Source: CALKZN01 sp050633585 (GTDB lineage Bacteria; Pseudomonadota; Gammaproteobacteria; Arenicellales; Arenicellaceae). Taken from it: a stretch of 24,938 bases of DNA. Below are positions 13,768 to 22,818 of this stretch, one piece after another (position 1 is the stretch's first letter; the number at the start of each line of letters is the position of its first letter). The stretch spans positions 1-24,938 of the forward strand of contig JBOEGT010000019.1 in assembly GCA_050633585.1 (NCBI GenBank), given 5' to 3'. The position numbers were made by a program, and so were the translations under genes. The notes below the pieces were generated by a model. The model searched no databases, was not told the origin of the DNA, and saw only the letters and a list, made by a program, of their open reading frames with translations.

Positions 13768-15744
13768 ATGAAACTCAAAAATTTGTGCTGGGCACTCAGT
13801 GCCTGCTTGCCTTTGAATGTGTATGCCGCTGAGAAAGACACGCAAGAGGCGATAAAGGTAACGACGTTAAGCCCTATTACTATCACAATCATTGGCAAAG
13901 TGGCGGTTGCTAATGCCACGATTGCAGGTACGCCTGTCAAAGAGTTACCCATCAATATTCACGTGGTGAATGAGGAAGAAGTCGATCGCTTGAAATTTGT
14001 TGACCCTGACGAGTTTCTTGATCGAATCCCTGGGGAATCACAGGTCCGTAATTTGCGTATTCCGGCGGGTGGCAAAGGCTACACCATTCCCTTGGTAGAT
14101 GGTATCCCACTAGAAAATCCTTATGAAGGAGCAACACAGCGTTTGGATAGAATTAATACAAACGATATTCAACGCGTTGAGGTCATCAAAGGCCCGGCCT
14201 CTGCTGTATATGCTAGCAATGCTTTTGGCGGAGTGATTAATGTGGTGAGCCGTGATGCGCCAAAAACGCCTGAAACGAAAGTCTGGTCAGAAGTCGGTAA
14301 TTTTGGGCGTAAACGAGTGGGAGTAAACACAGGTGCTCAAGCAGGGAAGTTAGGTTATTTTATCGATGCGAATGTGCGCCGCCTGGATGGTGCTCGCCAA
14401 GAAGCGAAAAATGATAGAGAACAGTTCAGCTCAAAACTTCAATATACACTCACCAGTCAAACAACGTTGACGGCAAGGTTGGAACATTTTGAAGAAGATT
14501 CGATCGTTCGAGGGGATTTAACCGCTAGTCAAATTGCTGAGGACCCGACTCAAGCAGGTAGTTTAAGTTCATCCACGGAGCTTGAACAAGACACTTTGTC
14601 GCTGAATGTGACACATCAGCTAGACAATGGACAGCTTGATGCGTCATTGGTCATCAGAGAGAAAGACACGGTCGGTGTATCTCGTTTTGGAGGGCCAGAA
14701 GATGAAAATGATGTGGGTGTCAGCACGAAACTGGTGTATCGCTATGATTTTGATGATTCGAACGTGATTACCGGGTTTGAAACCTATAACGGCCAGCAAG
14801 ATATTAAAGCATTTGGCAGAGACGATATCGCGTTAAGCGGCGCGTTTGATGCGTTCGAAAATACTCGTGATATTTATGCTGTATTTGCACAATATGAAGC
14901 ACGCGCAACGGACCGTTTAACACTGTCTGCAGGTGTTCGTTATGAAGATATTACGTCAACCTCTACCGAGGTATCTGCTGAAGAAGCGGGTTTTGATGAT
15001 GTCTCTCCCAAGCTTGGCGCCGTTTATCGCTTGAATGCGTCAAATCGTATTTGGTTTGGTGCTTCTCAAGGGTTTTATGCGCCAGATGCGAGCGATCTTT
15101 TTAATCGAGAGACTGGTAATGCGGGCTTGCAACCCGAGGAGTCAACCAACGTAGAAGTTGGCTTACGAGGTCAATTAGGTGCATTGAGCTATGACACGTC
15201 TTACTACCATAATGAAATAAAAAACTACCTGGTTGATCAAGAGTTTTTCCTCAATGGTTTGGAGTTTGAGCGTGTGACAAATGCTGGGCAGGTCACTGTT
15301 CAGGGTTTAGAAACGGTGGTGGAATATGCACCTCAACAAGCGAGTTGGCGGGTTGGGTTTACGCACACGTATGCAAAAAACATTTATGACTCTTTTGTGA
15401 GCAGCGATGGTGACTTTTCAGGCAATGAGTTAAGGCGCTCTCCTCGTCATCATGTTAATGCGCGGATTGCATGGTTGCCAACTAAGCAGTTGACTGCTGA
15501 ATTAGAAGGCGACTTTTATTCAAGCTATTACAGCGATGATGAGAATACTCATGCAGGACGTTTTAAAAGAGATGAGCGTATTAATTTGCGTGTCAGCTAT
15601 GAAAAAGGCCCGTGGAGTGTTTGGTTGCATGGTATCAATTTGACCGACACCTTAGAAGATCGTGCGACCTATAGCCGAGGCCGACTACAGTTTCGAACCG
15701 TTGATGGGCGAAGCTATTATCTCGGCGCGGAATATAAGTTTTAA
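13768..15744 (+). CDS. TonB-dependent outer-membrane receptor
   Basis: The 658-residue protein imports a metal chelate or similar ligand across the outer membrane using TonB energy. The signal peptide is residues 1-20, ending LPLNVYA before AEKDT. A TonB-box-like segment, TTLSPITITI, lies near 32-41. The plug domain covers about 55-165 and includes DIQRVEVIKGPASAVYASNA and GGVINVVSR. The beta-barrel runs to the terminal phenylalanine (YYLGAEYKF), as required for assembly. I chose the ATG at 13768: GGAG precedes it by five bases, while the GTG at 13762 overlaps that site. The DUF2946 gene before it and the PepSY gene after it point to iron, siderophore or copper uptake, but the ligand is not readable. 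Confidence 0.93.
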   Translation: MKLKNLCWALSACLPLNVYAAEKDTQEAIKVTTLSPITITIIGKVAVANATIAGTPVKELPINIHVVNEEEVDRLKFVDPDEFLDRIPGESQVRNLRIPAGGKGYTIPLVDGIPLENPYEGATQRLDRINTNDIQRVEVIKGPASAVYASNAFGGVINVVSRDAPKTPETKVWSEVGNFGRKRVGVNTGAQAGKLGYFIDANVRRLDGARQEAKNDREQFSSKLQYTLTSQTTLTARLEHFEEDSIVRGDLTASQIAEDPTQAGSLSSSTELEQDTLSLNVTHQLDNGQLDASLVIREKDTVGVSRFGGPEDENDVGVSTKLVYRYDFDDSNVITGFETYNGQQDIKAFGRDDIALSGAFDAFENTRDIYAVFAQYEARATDRLTLSAGVRYEDITSTSTEVSAEEAGFDDVSPKLGAVYRLNASNRIWFGASQGFYAPDASDLFNRETGNAGLQPEESTNVEVGLRGQLGALSYDTSYYHNEIKNYLVDQEFFLNGLEFERVTNAGQVTVQGLETVVEYAPQQASWRVGFTHTYAKNIYDSFVSSDGDFSGNELRRSPRHHVNARIAWLPTKQLTAELEGDFYSSYYSDDENTHAGRFKRDERINLRVSYEKGPWSVWLHGINLTDTLEDRATYSRGRLQFRTVDGRSYYLGAEYKF

Positions 15745-15865
15745 CGTTTTACCTTGAGTATTGAGTTTCTCGAAGCTTTTTTTGCGTGTACTTTGCCCGT
15801 GAATCATTGCTTCGAGCAAACTCATGTTAAACAGAAAACACAACTTTTTATAAAGTGAGTTTAAT

Positions 15866-17173
15866 ATGATGAAACAAAAAAGTTTAAATAGTTGGTTGTG
15901 GAAGTGGCACATTATTGGCGGGTTAATTAGTTTGCCTTTCATCTTTTTATTGTCTATTACAGGGGCAGTGTATTTATTTAAAGCGGATTTTAATGATGCC
16001 TATTATGAAAAAGTCAGGCTAGTAAATGTCCCTGAAAACGGTGAAAGAGTCCCCGTTTCACAGCAGTTCGCTGCTGTGAAGGAAGCGCAAACGACTCCAA
16101 CAACATCGACACATTCTATTTCACACGTGTATTTGCCGTCCTCTCCGGAGAGAGCCACACGCTTTCGTTTACACTCAAAAGGGCATGCACGCAATTTAGT
16201 GCATGTGGACCCGTATACGGCGGAAGTCACTGGTGTGATTCAGCAACATGATACGTTTATGTATAAGGTCCGTAAGTTGCATGGAGAATTGTTGCTTAAT
16301 CAGGCGGGTGAATATGTTGTTGAGCTGATAGCAAGTTGGTCGATTGTTCTTATTTTGACGGGTATTTATATTTGGTGGCCAGCCAAGCGTTTTTCATTAG
16401 CCGGTTTTTTTACCATTAGACGGCATAAAAGTCGTCGGGTATTCTGGCGAGATATGCATTCGGTGGTGGGCTTTTGGGCGTCGATATTGTTATTAATCAT
16501 TCTGGCTGGTGGGATGCCATGGACAGATGTTTTTGGTTCGCAATTGAAGTGGATTCAAGCAAAAACGGACACGGGTTATCCGAAACATTGGCGCTCAACC
16601 AAAGGTCTCAAATCGCAGCATACGGCGGGAAACCCAGTGTTGACTATTGATGAAATAGTCTCTATAGCCATAGCAAAAAACCTAAAGGGAGCGTTGACAA
16701 TTAAACTACCTAAAGAGCCTGATGACGTGTTTTCTATCTCTAATCGAGCATTTTGGCTGCGCGATCAAAAAGTATTTCATATTGATCAATACTCAGGAAA
16801 TATTGTGAAATCATATGATTGGAGTGAGGTGGGTATTTTGATGGAAATGCGCCAAATTGCTATGCGTCTCCATCAAGGGGAATATGGCCTTGTGAACTGG
16901 ATCGTGGTGCTAATCGTCGCGCTGGCGTTTGCGTTGAGTACGGCTGCCGGTTTGGTGTCATACCTGTTGAGGAAGCCACAAGGGCGATGGGGTTTACCGT
17001 CAGTGCCTGCTCAATTTAAAGTAGGAAAACTCGTGTTGGTCAGCATTCTTGTATTGGGTGTGGTATTCCCGCTTTTTGGTTTAACGCTTGTGGTGTTGAG
17101 CGTTGGTTTATTGGCGAAAACGGCGCTTTCTAAGAAAAAAGCAAAGAAAAAAGGCGCTCACGTATTGCCTTAA
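15866..17173 (+). CDS. PepSY-associated transmembrane protein
   Basis: The 435-residue inner-membrane protein starts WLWKWHIIGGLISLPFIFLL (10-29), typical of PepSY_TM proteins. Membrane segments lie near 12-38, 150-171, 198-217, 343-366 and 387-415, with soluble PepSY-like parts around 55-130 and 255-320. Conserved histidines H15, H139 (RKLHGELL), H198 (RDMHSVVGFW) and H336 (MRLHQGEYG) are placed like heme or metal ligands in this family. Members accompany TonB receptors and are proposed to reduce ferric siderophores or similar substrates in the periplasm. It follows the receptor by 121 bases. The C-terminus is strongly basic (KKKAKKKGAH). ATG at 15866 and 15869 are both possible starts. Confidence 0.88.
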   Translation: MMKQKSLNSWLWKWHIIGGLISLPFIFLLSITGAVYLFKADFNDAYYEKVRLVNVPENGERVPVSQQFAAVKEAQTTPTTSTHSISHVYLPSSPERATRFRLHSKGHARNLVHVDPYTAEVTGVIQQHDTFMYKVRKLHGELLLNQAGEYVVELIASWSIVLILTGIYIWWPAKRFSLAGFFTIRRHKSRRVFWRDMHSVVGFWASILLLIILAGGMPWTDVFGSQLKWIQAKTDTGYPKHWRSTKGLKSQHTAGNPVLTIDEIVSIAIAKNLKGALTIKLPKEPDDVFSISNRAFWLRDQKVFHIDQYSGNIVKSYDWSEVGILMEMRQIAMRLHQGEYGLVNWIVVLIVALAFALSTAAGLVSYLLRKPQGRWGLPSVPAQFKVGKLVLVSILVLGVVFPLFGLTLVVLSVGLLAKTALSKKKAKKKGAHVLP

Positions 17174-17188
17174 TCTGGTGATGAAATG

Positions 17189-17241
17189 TCCTTGGTGCTA
17201 TGAAGAAGCAAGCCGTGTTATGCCACGCATGGCACCAAGGA
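17189..17241. terminator. Long hairpin between convergent PepSY and DUF3179 genes
   Basis: TCCTTGGTGCTATG (17189-17202) pairs with CATGGCACCAAGGA (17228-17241) over 14 bp with one G-T wobble. The 25-base loop can form a further CGTG/CACG pairing. It fills most of the 75-base gap between two convergent genes. No T run is seen, so its role as terminator is inferred from position. Confidence 0.55.
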
Positions 17242-17248
17242 GGAATCA

Positions 17249-18715
17249 TTATTTAATCAATTTTGTTTCAGGAAAAGCAGCACGCCAACCAAACCAAAAT
17301 GCGCGGTGATAAGGAAGTCGTGGAAGCTCGGCACCATTTTTAGCTAACAACGTACTTTCGTTAACGGTCCATGGTTGGCCATTAATGTCCACGGCCGTTT
17401 GGTCTCCGTCGTAAGAGGCAAATTCAACCCCCTGAGGGTCATAGACACGGTTAGCTCCGGATTTGTCGGTGAATACAACGAATTGTTGTGCTCCAATACG
17501 ATTTGCATAGAGAGGTGTTTTTTCAAGGAATGCGGTATCAATCGCCAACTGTTGATTCGGGGCGGCTGGGAAGCGCAACGCTAAAATTTCTTGTTTATTT
17601 TTTAAGCGATTGTCATCGAAAGGTGTTCGAAACATTAACTCGTCCGTCCCGAAGTAACTGTTGTAGGCCACGCCTTCACCATAGTCTCTGCGATGGCCGG
17701 TGTTCAAGGACAATACGGTAGTTTTCGGATGGCGTTTTTTCCATTCTCCCCAAGTCGTTGTCACGACGCTTTCATAGTCTAAAGCAATGCCTTTGTCGAC
17801 TAGAGGGCCTAATACTGGCGTGCCTCGCGTGGTGCTCCATAAGGATTGTGTTGCTTTGTCATACATCAGCTTGTTTGATCGATATAAAAACCCGCTGGTG
17901 CCAAGTGTATACTTCTTGCCATTCACTTCCGTTTTGTAGGGAATGACTGTCCCGCACAGTGTGCAATAAACGCCGGCGATATCAACGCCTCCAATGGTAT
18001 CCGTGAACATTTCGTGCCACGCTAGAATTCTCTTTGGATACGCTCTGACATCGCCATTAATTTCGATACCAAATACGATATTGTCATCTTCAAGATAGCT
18101 CGCTTCAGAGGCTTGGATCATCTCAGGGTTTCGTAGAGGGGGAATGCCGTCTTGACGAACGCCACCCCATTGGATTTCGTCTAACCTGATTCTGGCGAGA
18201 TCGTGGCGATTTTTGAAGTACTTTTCAAAGCGTGGATCAATCACTTGATACAAGGTTGATTTAAAGTTTGCGTAACTAGGGTCGAGTGTAATGTCTGCAT
18301 TCCATAGCCAGTGGTACCACTCTCGGATGCCAAAATTTTGATTATCAACCGCTTCTTCTTGTTGAAGTAACTCGACTAAAACGGGGCGATAGGGACTTGA
18401 ATTTGCATATGATAAGGTCTCCAGTGCCATTGGAATGAGTCCGCTATGCCAATGTTTCACAATAGTATTGATGGCTTGTTCGCTCGCGTGTTGATCATCA
18501 TTGCGAAGCACTGCCATAAAGTGCTGATCAAAGGGAATGTTAGTCTGAACCTTGGAAGTATTTGCGCTGCTTTGCGCGTCTTTTTCAGCGTATAAGGGCG
18601 AGGTGATTAGCAGCAGTAATAAGGTTAGTGCGTTCAATAAGAATGAGTGATGTGTGGTGATGTTTTTTCGCATAAAAGACAGGCTCAAAATGAATGAATG
18701 ATTTAAATGGCTCAT
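17249..18715 (-). CDS. DUF3179-domain exported protein
   Basis: The 488-residue protein has a long N-region followed by a hydrophobic core (about 25-42, ending ITSPLYA), so it is exported or anchored. Residues 60-130 form a helical region. The DUF3179 domain follows, with DGIPPLRNPEMI (189-200), RAYPKRILAWHEMFTDTIGG (224-243), YCTLCGT (250-256, C251 and C254), SGFLYRS and SLWSTTRGTPVLGPL. The CxxC and nearby histidine H234 suggest metal or thiol chemistry, but the family has no established function. The ATG at 18715 has GAGG eight bases upstream; an internal ATG at 18673 would give a more usual signal peptide but lacks such a site. It converges on the PepSY gene and is divergent from azlC. 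Confidence 0.9.
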   Translation of the reverse strand: MSHLNHSFILSLSFMRKNITTHHSFLLNALTLLLLLITSPLYAEKDAQSSANTSKVQTNIPFDQHFMAVLRNDDQHASEQAINTIVKHWHSGLIPMALETLSYANSSPYRPVLVELLQQEEAVDNQNFGIREWYHWLWNADITLDPSYANFKSTLYQVIDPRFEKYFKNRHDLARIRLDEIQWGGVRQDGIPPLRNPEMIQASEASYLEDDNIVFGIEINGDVRAYPKRILAWHEMFTDTIGGVDIAGVYCTLCGTVIPYKTEVNGKKYTLGTSGFLYRSNKLMYDKATQSLWSTTRGTPVLGPLVDKGIALDYESVVTTTWGEWKKRHPKTTVLSLNTGHRRDYGEGVAYNSYFGTDELMFRTPFDDNRLKNKQEILALRFPAAPNQQLAIDTAFLEKTPLYANRIGAQQFVVFTDKSGANRVYDPQGVEFASYDGDQTAVDINGQPWTVNESTLLAKNGAELPRLPYHRAFWFGWRAAFPETKLIK

Positions 18716-18913
18716 TTAATTGACCTCATCTAAGGCGAATAAATTACATAAACCTCAGAAATAAGCGTGTTGCTTGCTCATAAAACGGTAAAAAATTAGA
18801 GTATTAAAGTAGCGTTCAATGAGCAATTTTGAGTAATCAAATATGCTTAAATTTCTTATGCTTAGTCACTAATCTTGTTATGATTCATCAGCGAAATTAC
18901 CTATTCTAGGCAC

Positions 18914-19648
18914 ATGAAAACAACCAATACACAATCCAATGTATCGCTCATGATTCAAGGCATTCTCGATGTCATGCCGCTGTCGATTGCCGTCATTCCG
19001 TGGGGTATTCTGACAGGCGCTATTGCGATACAAGTTGGCCTCACGCCACTGCAAGCACAAATGATGTCATTGTTAGTCTTTGCAGGCGCCGCGCAACTAT
19101 CTGGAATGACGCTGATGGGGAGTATGGCATCGCCATGGACTATTTTTGGCACCACGTTTGTCATTAGCTCTCGCCATTTATTGTATTCCATTACGTTCAG
19201 GCAGCATGTCTCGTCACTGTCATTGCCTTGGCGGTTCGCCATCGCGTTTGTGTTGACGGACGAAATGTTTGCAGTGTCACAAACGCACACACAGCGCACG
19301 GGAAAGTTTTCAGCCTTGTATGCGCTGGTGGTTGGTTTTGCTTTTTATGCGGTATGGAATCTGGCGACCTTGGTCGGTATCTTAGCGGGGGATTACTTTG
19401 ATAATATTGATGCGCTAGGGTTGGATTTTGCCATTGCGGCCACTTTTATTGCGATGACCTTTGACAAAGTTCGCCAATGGCCGATCGCATTGACCATTTT
19501 GGTGAGTGGTGTGTCTTCAGTTATGTTGAAGCCTTACTTTACAGACAGCTACATTGTCATTGCAGGTTTACTAGGCATGTGTGTCGGTTATCTCGCGTCA
19601 GCCAATCAAGAAAACAGTGGTTTGGACGAGCATGGAGGGGAATCATGA
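18914..19648 (+). CDS. azlC: AzlC-family branched-chain amino-acid exporter subunit
   Basis: The 244-residue membrane protein has the AzlC pattern near the N-terminus: MPLSIAVIPWGILTGAIAIQ, then LQAQMMSLLVFAGAAQLSGM. The segment SSRHLLYSITFRQHV and five or more further hydrophobic helices follow. With AzlD it forms a two-subunit exporter of branched-chain amino acids or analogues, known from B. subtilis azlCD and E. coli ygaZH. Its stop overlaps the azlD start as ATGA, a sign of translational coupling. It lies 198 bases from the divergent DUF3179 gene. The short C-terminus is polar and acidic. Confidence 0.93.
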   Translation: MKTTNTQSNVSLMIQGILDVMPLSIAVIPWGILTGAIAIQVGLTPLQAQMMSLLVFAGAAQLSGMTLMGSMASPWTIFGTTFVISSRHLLYSITFRQHVSSLSLPWRFAIAFVLTDEMFAVSQTHTQRTGKFSALYALVVGFAFYAVWNLATLVGILAGDYFDNIDALGLDFAIAATFIAMTFDKVRQWPIALTILVSGVSSVMLKPYFTDSYIVIAGLLGMCVGYLASANQENSGLDEHGGES

Positions 19649-19980
19649 ACTGGTTTAGTATTTTTGGAATGGCGCTCATTACATTCGCCAACCGCTATGC
19701 TTTTTTTATACAGTGGGTCGGCTACGAGCCGAATGAGAAAGTGAAGCGTTTTCTCAGCTTTTCTTCTTACGCCATTTTGACTGCTATTTGGGCACCGATA
19801 GTATTGAGCATCACTGTGGACCAAGGTTTGTCATTCTCCAGCTTTTCTCATGCGGGTTTTGACTATGTAATTGCCACGTCCTTAGCGATTCTTTTAAGTG
19901 TTTTACGTGCGCCAAGCCTGCTGGTGGTGTTGCTGACAACGGCTGTATTTTTTGTCTTGCGCTTTTTTGTTTTTTCATAG
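19645..19980 (+). CDS. azlD: AzlD-family small exporter subunit
   Basis: The 111-residue membrane protein starts MNWFSIFGMALITFANRYAF at the ATG that overlaps the azlC stop; GGAGGGG lies about eight bases upstream. Longer in-frame readings into azlC are not credible. Four hydrophobic segments lie near 4-20, 38-56, 70-86 and 88-109, and the motif NRYAFF plus VKRFLSFSSYAILTAIWAPI fits the AzlD family. It is the partner of AzlC in branched-chain amino-acid export. Confidence 0.92.
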   Translation: MNWFSIFGMALITFANRYAFFIQWVGYEPNEKVKRFLSFSSYAILTAIWAPIVLSITVDQGLSFSSFSHAGFDYVIATSLAILLSVLRAPSLLVVLLTTAVFFVLRFFVFS

Positions 19981-20019
19981 AATTGATTTTTCTATCATTT
20001 TTTGCATGGCGTTTATCTT

Positions 20020-20065
20020 TTCATAAGCTTATTTTTTCATAAAAGCTTCATAAAAATTTTCATAA
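20020..20065. repeat. Four TTCATAA repeats between azlD and the AEC gene
   Basis: TTCATAA occurs at 20020, 20036, 20047 and 20059, with starts 16, 11 and 12 bases apart, inside the 101-base convergent gap. The first copy runs into the palindrome ATAAGCTTAT (20023-20032) followed by T6, which could act as a weak plus-strand terminator. Confidence 0.45.
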
Positions 20066-20081
20066 GAGAAGCGTCCAACAT

Positions 20082-20963
20082 TTACAGTAAAAAACCTAGC
20101 ATCAACGGCAAGGCAATGATACTCAACGCGGTTGATACCACGACCAAACCTGCGACTTCATCGGCGTTAGCGCCATACTTTTGTGCGATTAAATAAGAGG
20201 TGACAGCCACAGGGGTAGACACTTGCACAACCAGTACCGCCAAGGCAATTTTATCCAAGCCAAACCACATCCCAACGCCGTAAGAAGCTCCGATGCAGAT
20301 CACTAGCTTCACCACAGAAAGCCACACTGATCGACCAAAAGCAGGCGATTCTAAGCGCGCTAACGTGACCCCCAAGGTGATTAACATGAGTGGAATCACC
20401 AGTTGCCCCAAAAGATCAACGGTATTGGTCAGCCATGTCGGAGTGCTCCAGCCCTGAATCATAAAAAGTGCACCCAATAAAGCGCCCCAGAATATGGGGT
20501 CTTTTAGAATTCTAAAAGGCGAGCCTCCCCCAGACACCATCCAGATGCCAGCGGAAAAGGAGTAAATCATCATGACCGCAAATACAATGATGGCATAGCT
20601 TAAGCCAGCTTCTCCAAAGGCGAACAGCGCGAGAGGAAGCCCTAAGTTCCCGGTGTTGCTAAATATCAGTGGCGCTAAGAATGTTTTGACTTCCAACGAG
20701 AAGGCTTTGACTAACACAAAAAACGCGACGGTGATTAACGCATACACCGCAATCGATGCAAAAAAAGTGGAGGCGAGCGCGTCAGGATCAATCTTGGTTT
20801 TCATCAGTGCGGTGAAGACCAAGCAAGGTAAGCCAACGATCATGACCATATTAGTGACGAAATCGATCGGGTAGTCGTAACCGCGTTTGACCCAGAAAAA
20901 CCCAATCGTGGCCAAAATAAAGACGGGTGAAACAATTTCTAAAACATTGAATATTATTTGCAT
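20082..20963 (-). CDS. AEC-family (auxin efflux carrier-like) transporter
   Basis: The 293-residue inner-membrane protein has about ten hydrophobic segments in two halves of five, the layout of the AEC/Mem_trans family. Recognisable parts are NMVMIVGLPCLVFTALMKT near 38-56, FSNTGNLGLPLALFAFGEAG near 102-121, and PVAVTSYLIAQKYGANADEV near 252-271. Bacterial members export or import organic acids such as malate, or other small anions; the substrate cannot be read here. It is a single gene convergent with azlD. The start has no good ribosome-binding site, but the N-terminus fits the family. Confidence 0.9.
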   Translation of the reverse strand: MQIIFNVLEIVSPVFILATIGFFWVKRGYDYPIDFVTNMVMIVGLPCLVFTALMKTKIDPDALASTFFASIAVYALITVAFFVLVKAFSLEVKTFLAPLIFSNTGNLGLPLALFAFGEAGLSYAIIVFAVMMIYSFSAGIWMVSGGGSPFRILKDPIFWGALLGALFMIQGWSTPTWLTNTVDLLGQLVIPLMLITLGVTLARLESPAFGRSVWLSVVKLVICIGASYGVGMWFGLDKIALAVLVVQVSTPVAVTSYLIAQKYGANADEVAGLVVVSTALSIIALPLMLGFLL

Positions 20964-21371
20964 GGTGTTTGTGCGCGGTGATGGCGGTTTCGTACGATGC
21001 CGTATCTACTATCGATGGTCTTGAAAAGAGATACGAGCATTAAGCATTATAGGCACATTTGTTTTTGCATGGTGGGGTCTTTGTTTGAAAACAGACAAAA
21101 CTCTGCTGAAGTCAGTCTATTTTCATGGACTTCGCTCATGCATGAATTGCATACCGTTATGTGTGGGTGATTTATAGTTATAAAGGATGACTTAATATCA
21201 TTATTTTTGCACCCCAACGATCTTGGCATCTGGCTTTTGCCGCAATAGGATGGCGACAATTTTTACATCGCGATTCATGCGTCTTTTTAGGAGATGCCAG
21301 ACGAATGCATCATTAGTGCTTATGTTCGCTGCAATTGCTGTGTATTTATATCAATGCTACAGAGGTGAATC
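20964..21371. other. 408-base gap, no gene seen
   Basis: This region separates the divergent AEC and symporter genes and must hold both promoters. No consensus promoter stands out. TGGCATCT (21224-21231) and AGATGCCA (21292-21299) are inverted but 60 bases apart. A minus-strand 70-codon frame at 21047-21259 lacks a ribosome-binding site and is not called. Confidence 0.5.
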
Positions 21372-22679
21372 ATGCAAAAATTTAAGAATACGAGCTTAAC
21401 AGTGCGAGTGTTATTAGCGATGTTGTTTGGCATCGTCATAGGTCTCTATATCAACCTTGGAGGGTTGAACGCGGAAGGCTCTTTCGTGAACACGTATATC
21501 GTCAATGGCTTTTTCCATGTGATTGGAAAAATGTTTGTCAACGCTTTGAAGATGTTAGTGGTGCCATTGGTCTTCTTTTCGTTGGTGTCCGGAGTCTGCG
21601 GTATTGGTAATATCACACTATTAGGTCGCGTCGGGGCAAAGTCATTTGCGTTGTATATGGGAACAACGGCTATTGCAATTGCAACCGCCATTGGAATTGC
21701 GACAATATTTGGCATTGGTGAAAATATGAATCAAGCGGCGGATGTCGCGTTTTCTGGGAAAGAGGCGCCACCACTGACACAGGTGATTATTGATATTGTT
21801 CCGAGCAACCCCATTAGTGCAATGGCAAATGGCGACATGCTGCCTATTATCTTCTTCTCAATTTTAGTCGGCATTAGCATGTTGATGGTTGGCAAAAGAG
21901 CGGGAAGCTTTGTCGAAGGTGTAGAAGTGGCTAATGAAATTATGATGAAGATGGTCGGCATTGTGATGTCGGCTGCACCTTATGCTGTTTTTTGCTTGAT
22001 CGCAAAAGCGATTGCTTCTTTAGGTTTAGGGTTGCTAGTGTCCTTAGCAGGTTATGTTGGAGTGCTGGCGGGCGCATTGTTGTTCCACTTGTTTGTGACC
22101 TTGATGATTGTCTTAAGAGTGTTTTCTGGGTTGAGTCCATTCATGTTCATCAGGAAAATGCGTAATGCTCAGATTTTTGCATTTAGTACGGCTAGTTCGA
22201 ATGCCACTATTCCTGTCACCATGCGTTCAGTCACCGAAAGGCTGGGTGTGAATAATTCAATTGCCTCGTTTTCGGTGCCATTTGGCGCCACCATTAATAT
22301 GGATGGCACCGCGATTATGCAAGGTGTTGCCACCGTGTTTATCGCCAACTTTTATAATGTTGATCTTGGCATTGCCGGGTATTTAACCGTTATTTTGATG
22401 TCAGTGCTTGCATCAATTGGCACCGCTGGCGTGCCAGGGGTTGGACTTATTATGCTATCAATGGTCTTTGCGCAGGTGGGCTTGCCAGTTGAAGGCATTG
22501 GTTTGATTTTAGGGGTTGATCGCTTAATGGATATGATTCGAACGGCTGTCAATGTCTCGGGAGATGCCGCCGTTTCAGCGATAGTTGCAAAAAGTGAAGG
22601 CAAGCTAGATATGAAGGTTTATCAAGATGCGCAAGCGGGAATTCACTCAAATAAAGAGACGCGTTTATCGTCTTCATAG
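21372..22679 (+). CDS. Dicarboxylate/amino acid:cation symporter (DAACS)
   Basis: The 435-residue inner-membrane symporter of the GltP/DctA/SstT family carries the family signatures in order. They are KMFVNALKMLVVPLVFFSLV near 53-72, the hairpin motif STASSNATIPV (272-282), the ion-site motif GATINMDGTA (305-314) and DRLMDMIRTAVNVSGD (383-398). It takes up glutamate, aspartate, serine or C4-dicarboxylates with Na+ or H+. The aspartate in MIRTAVN rather than the usual DCxRTxxNV pattern does not decide the substrate. GAGGTGA precedes the ATG. It is a single transcription unit closed by a strong terminator at 22716. Confidence 0.95.
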   Translation: MQKFKNTSLTVRVLLAMLFGIVIGLYINLGGLNAEGSFVNTYIVNGFFHVIGKMFVNALKMLVVPLVFFSLVSGVCGIGNITLLGRVGAKSFALYMGTTAIAIATAIGIATIFGIGENMNQAADVAFSGKEAPPLTQVIIDIVPSNPISAMANGDMLPIIFFSILVGISMLMVGKRAGSFVEGVEVANEIMMKMVGIVMSAAPYAVFCLIAKAIASLGLGLLVSLAGYVGVLAGALLFHLFVTLMIVLRVFSGLSPFMFIRKMRNAQIFAFSTASSNATIPVTMRSVTERLGVNNSIASFSVPFGATINMDGTAIMQGVATVFIANFYNVDLGIAGYLTVILMSVLASIGTAGVPGVGLIMLSMVFAQVGLPVEGIGLILGVDRLMDMIRTAVNVSGDAAVSAIVAKSEGKLDMKVYQDAQAGIHSNKETRLSSS

Positions 22680-22715
22680 CTTATGTTGAAAGACGGGTTG
22701 TCAATCTCTTGACAT

Positions 22716-22746
22716 AAAAGCAGCTGCCTTAGGCAGCTGCTTTTTT
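22716..22746 (+). terminator. Intrinsic terminator after the symporter gene
   Basis: A 9-bp GC-rich stem (GCAGCTGCC, 22720-22728, with GGCAGCTGC, 22732-22740) has a three-base loop, four A before and six T after. It is a textbook rho-independent terminator, usable on both strands. Confidence 0.93.
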
Positions 22747-22818
22747 ATTGGTGTTGTATAGCGTAAGTGGCGTAGAATATGCAAGGACTCGACTAACTTC
22801 AACTTTCTATCATTTCTT

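Noticed and set aside
13762..13770. GTG start for the TonB receptor six bases before the ATG
   Set aside because: The GTG overlaps the GGAG ribosome-binding site that correctly spaces the ATG at 13768.
21047..21259. 70-codon minus-strand frame in the gap before the symporter
   Set aside because: No ribosome-binding site, cysteine- and histidine-rich composition without a pattern, and no resemblance to known small proteins.
21224..21299. Inverted TGGCATCT/AGATGCCA arms
   Set aside because: Only 8 bp with 60 bases between them; expected by chance in 400 bases.
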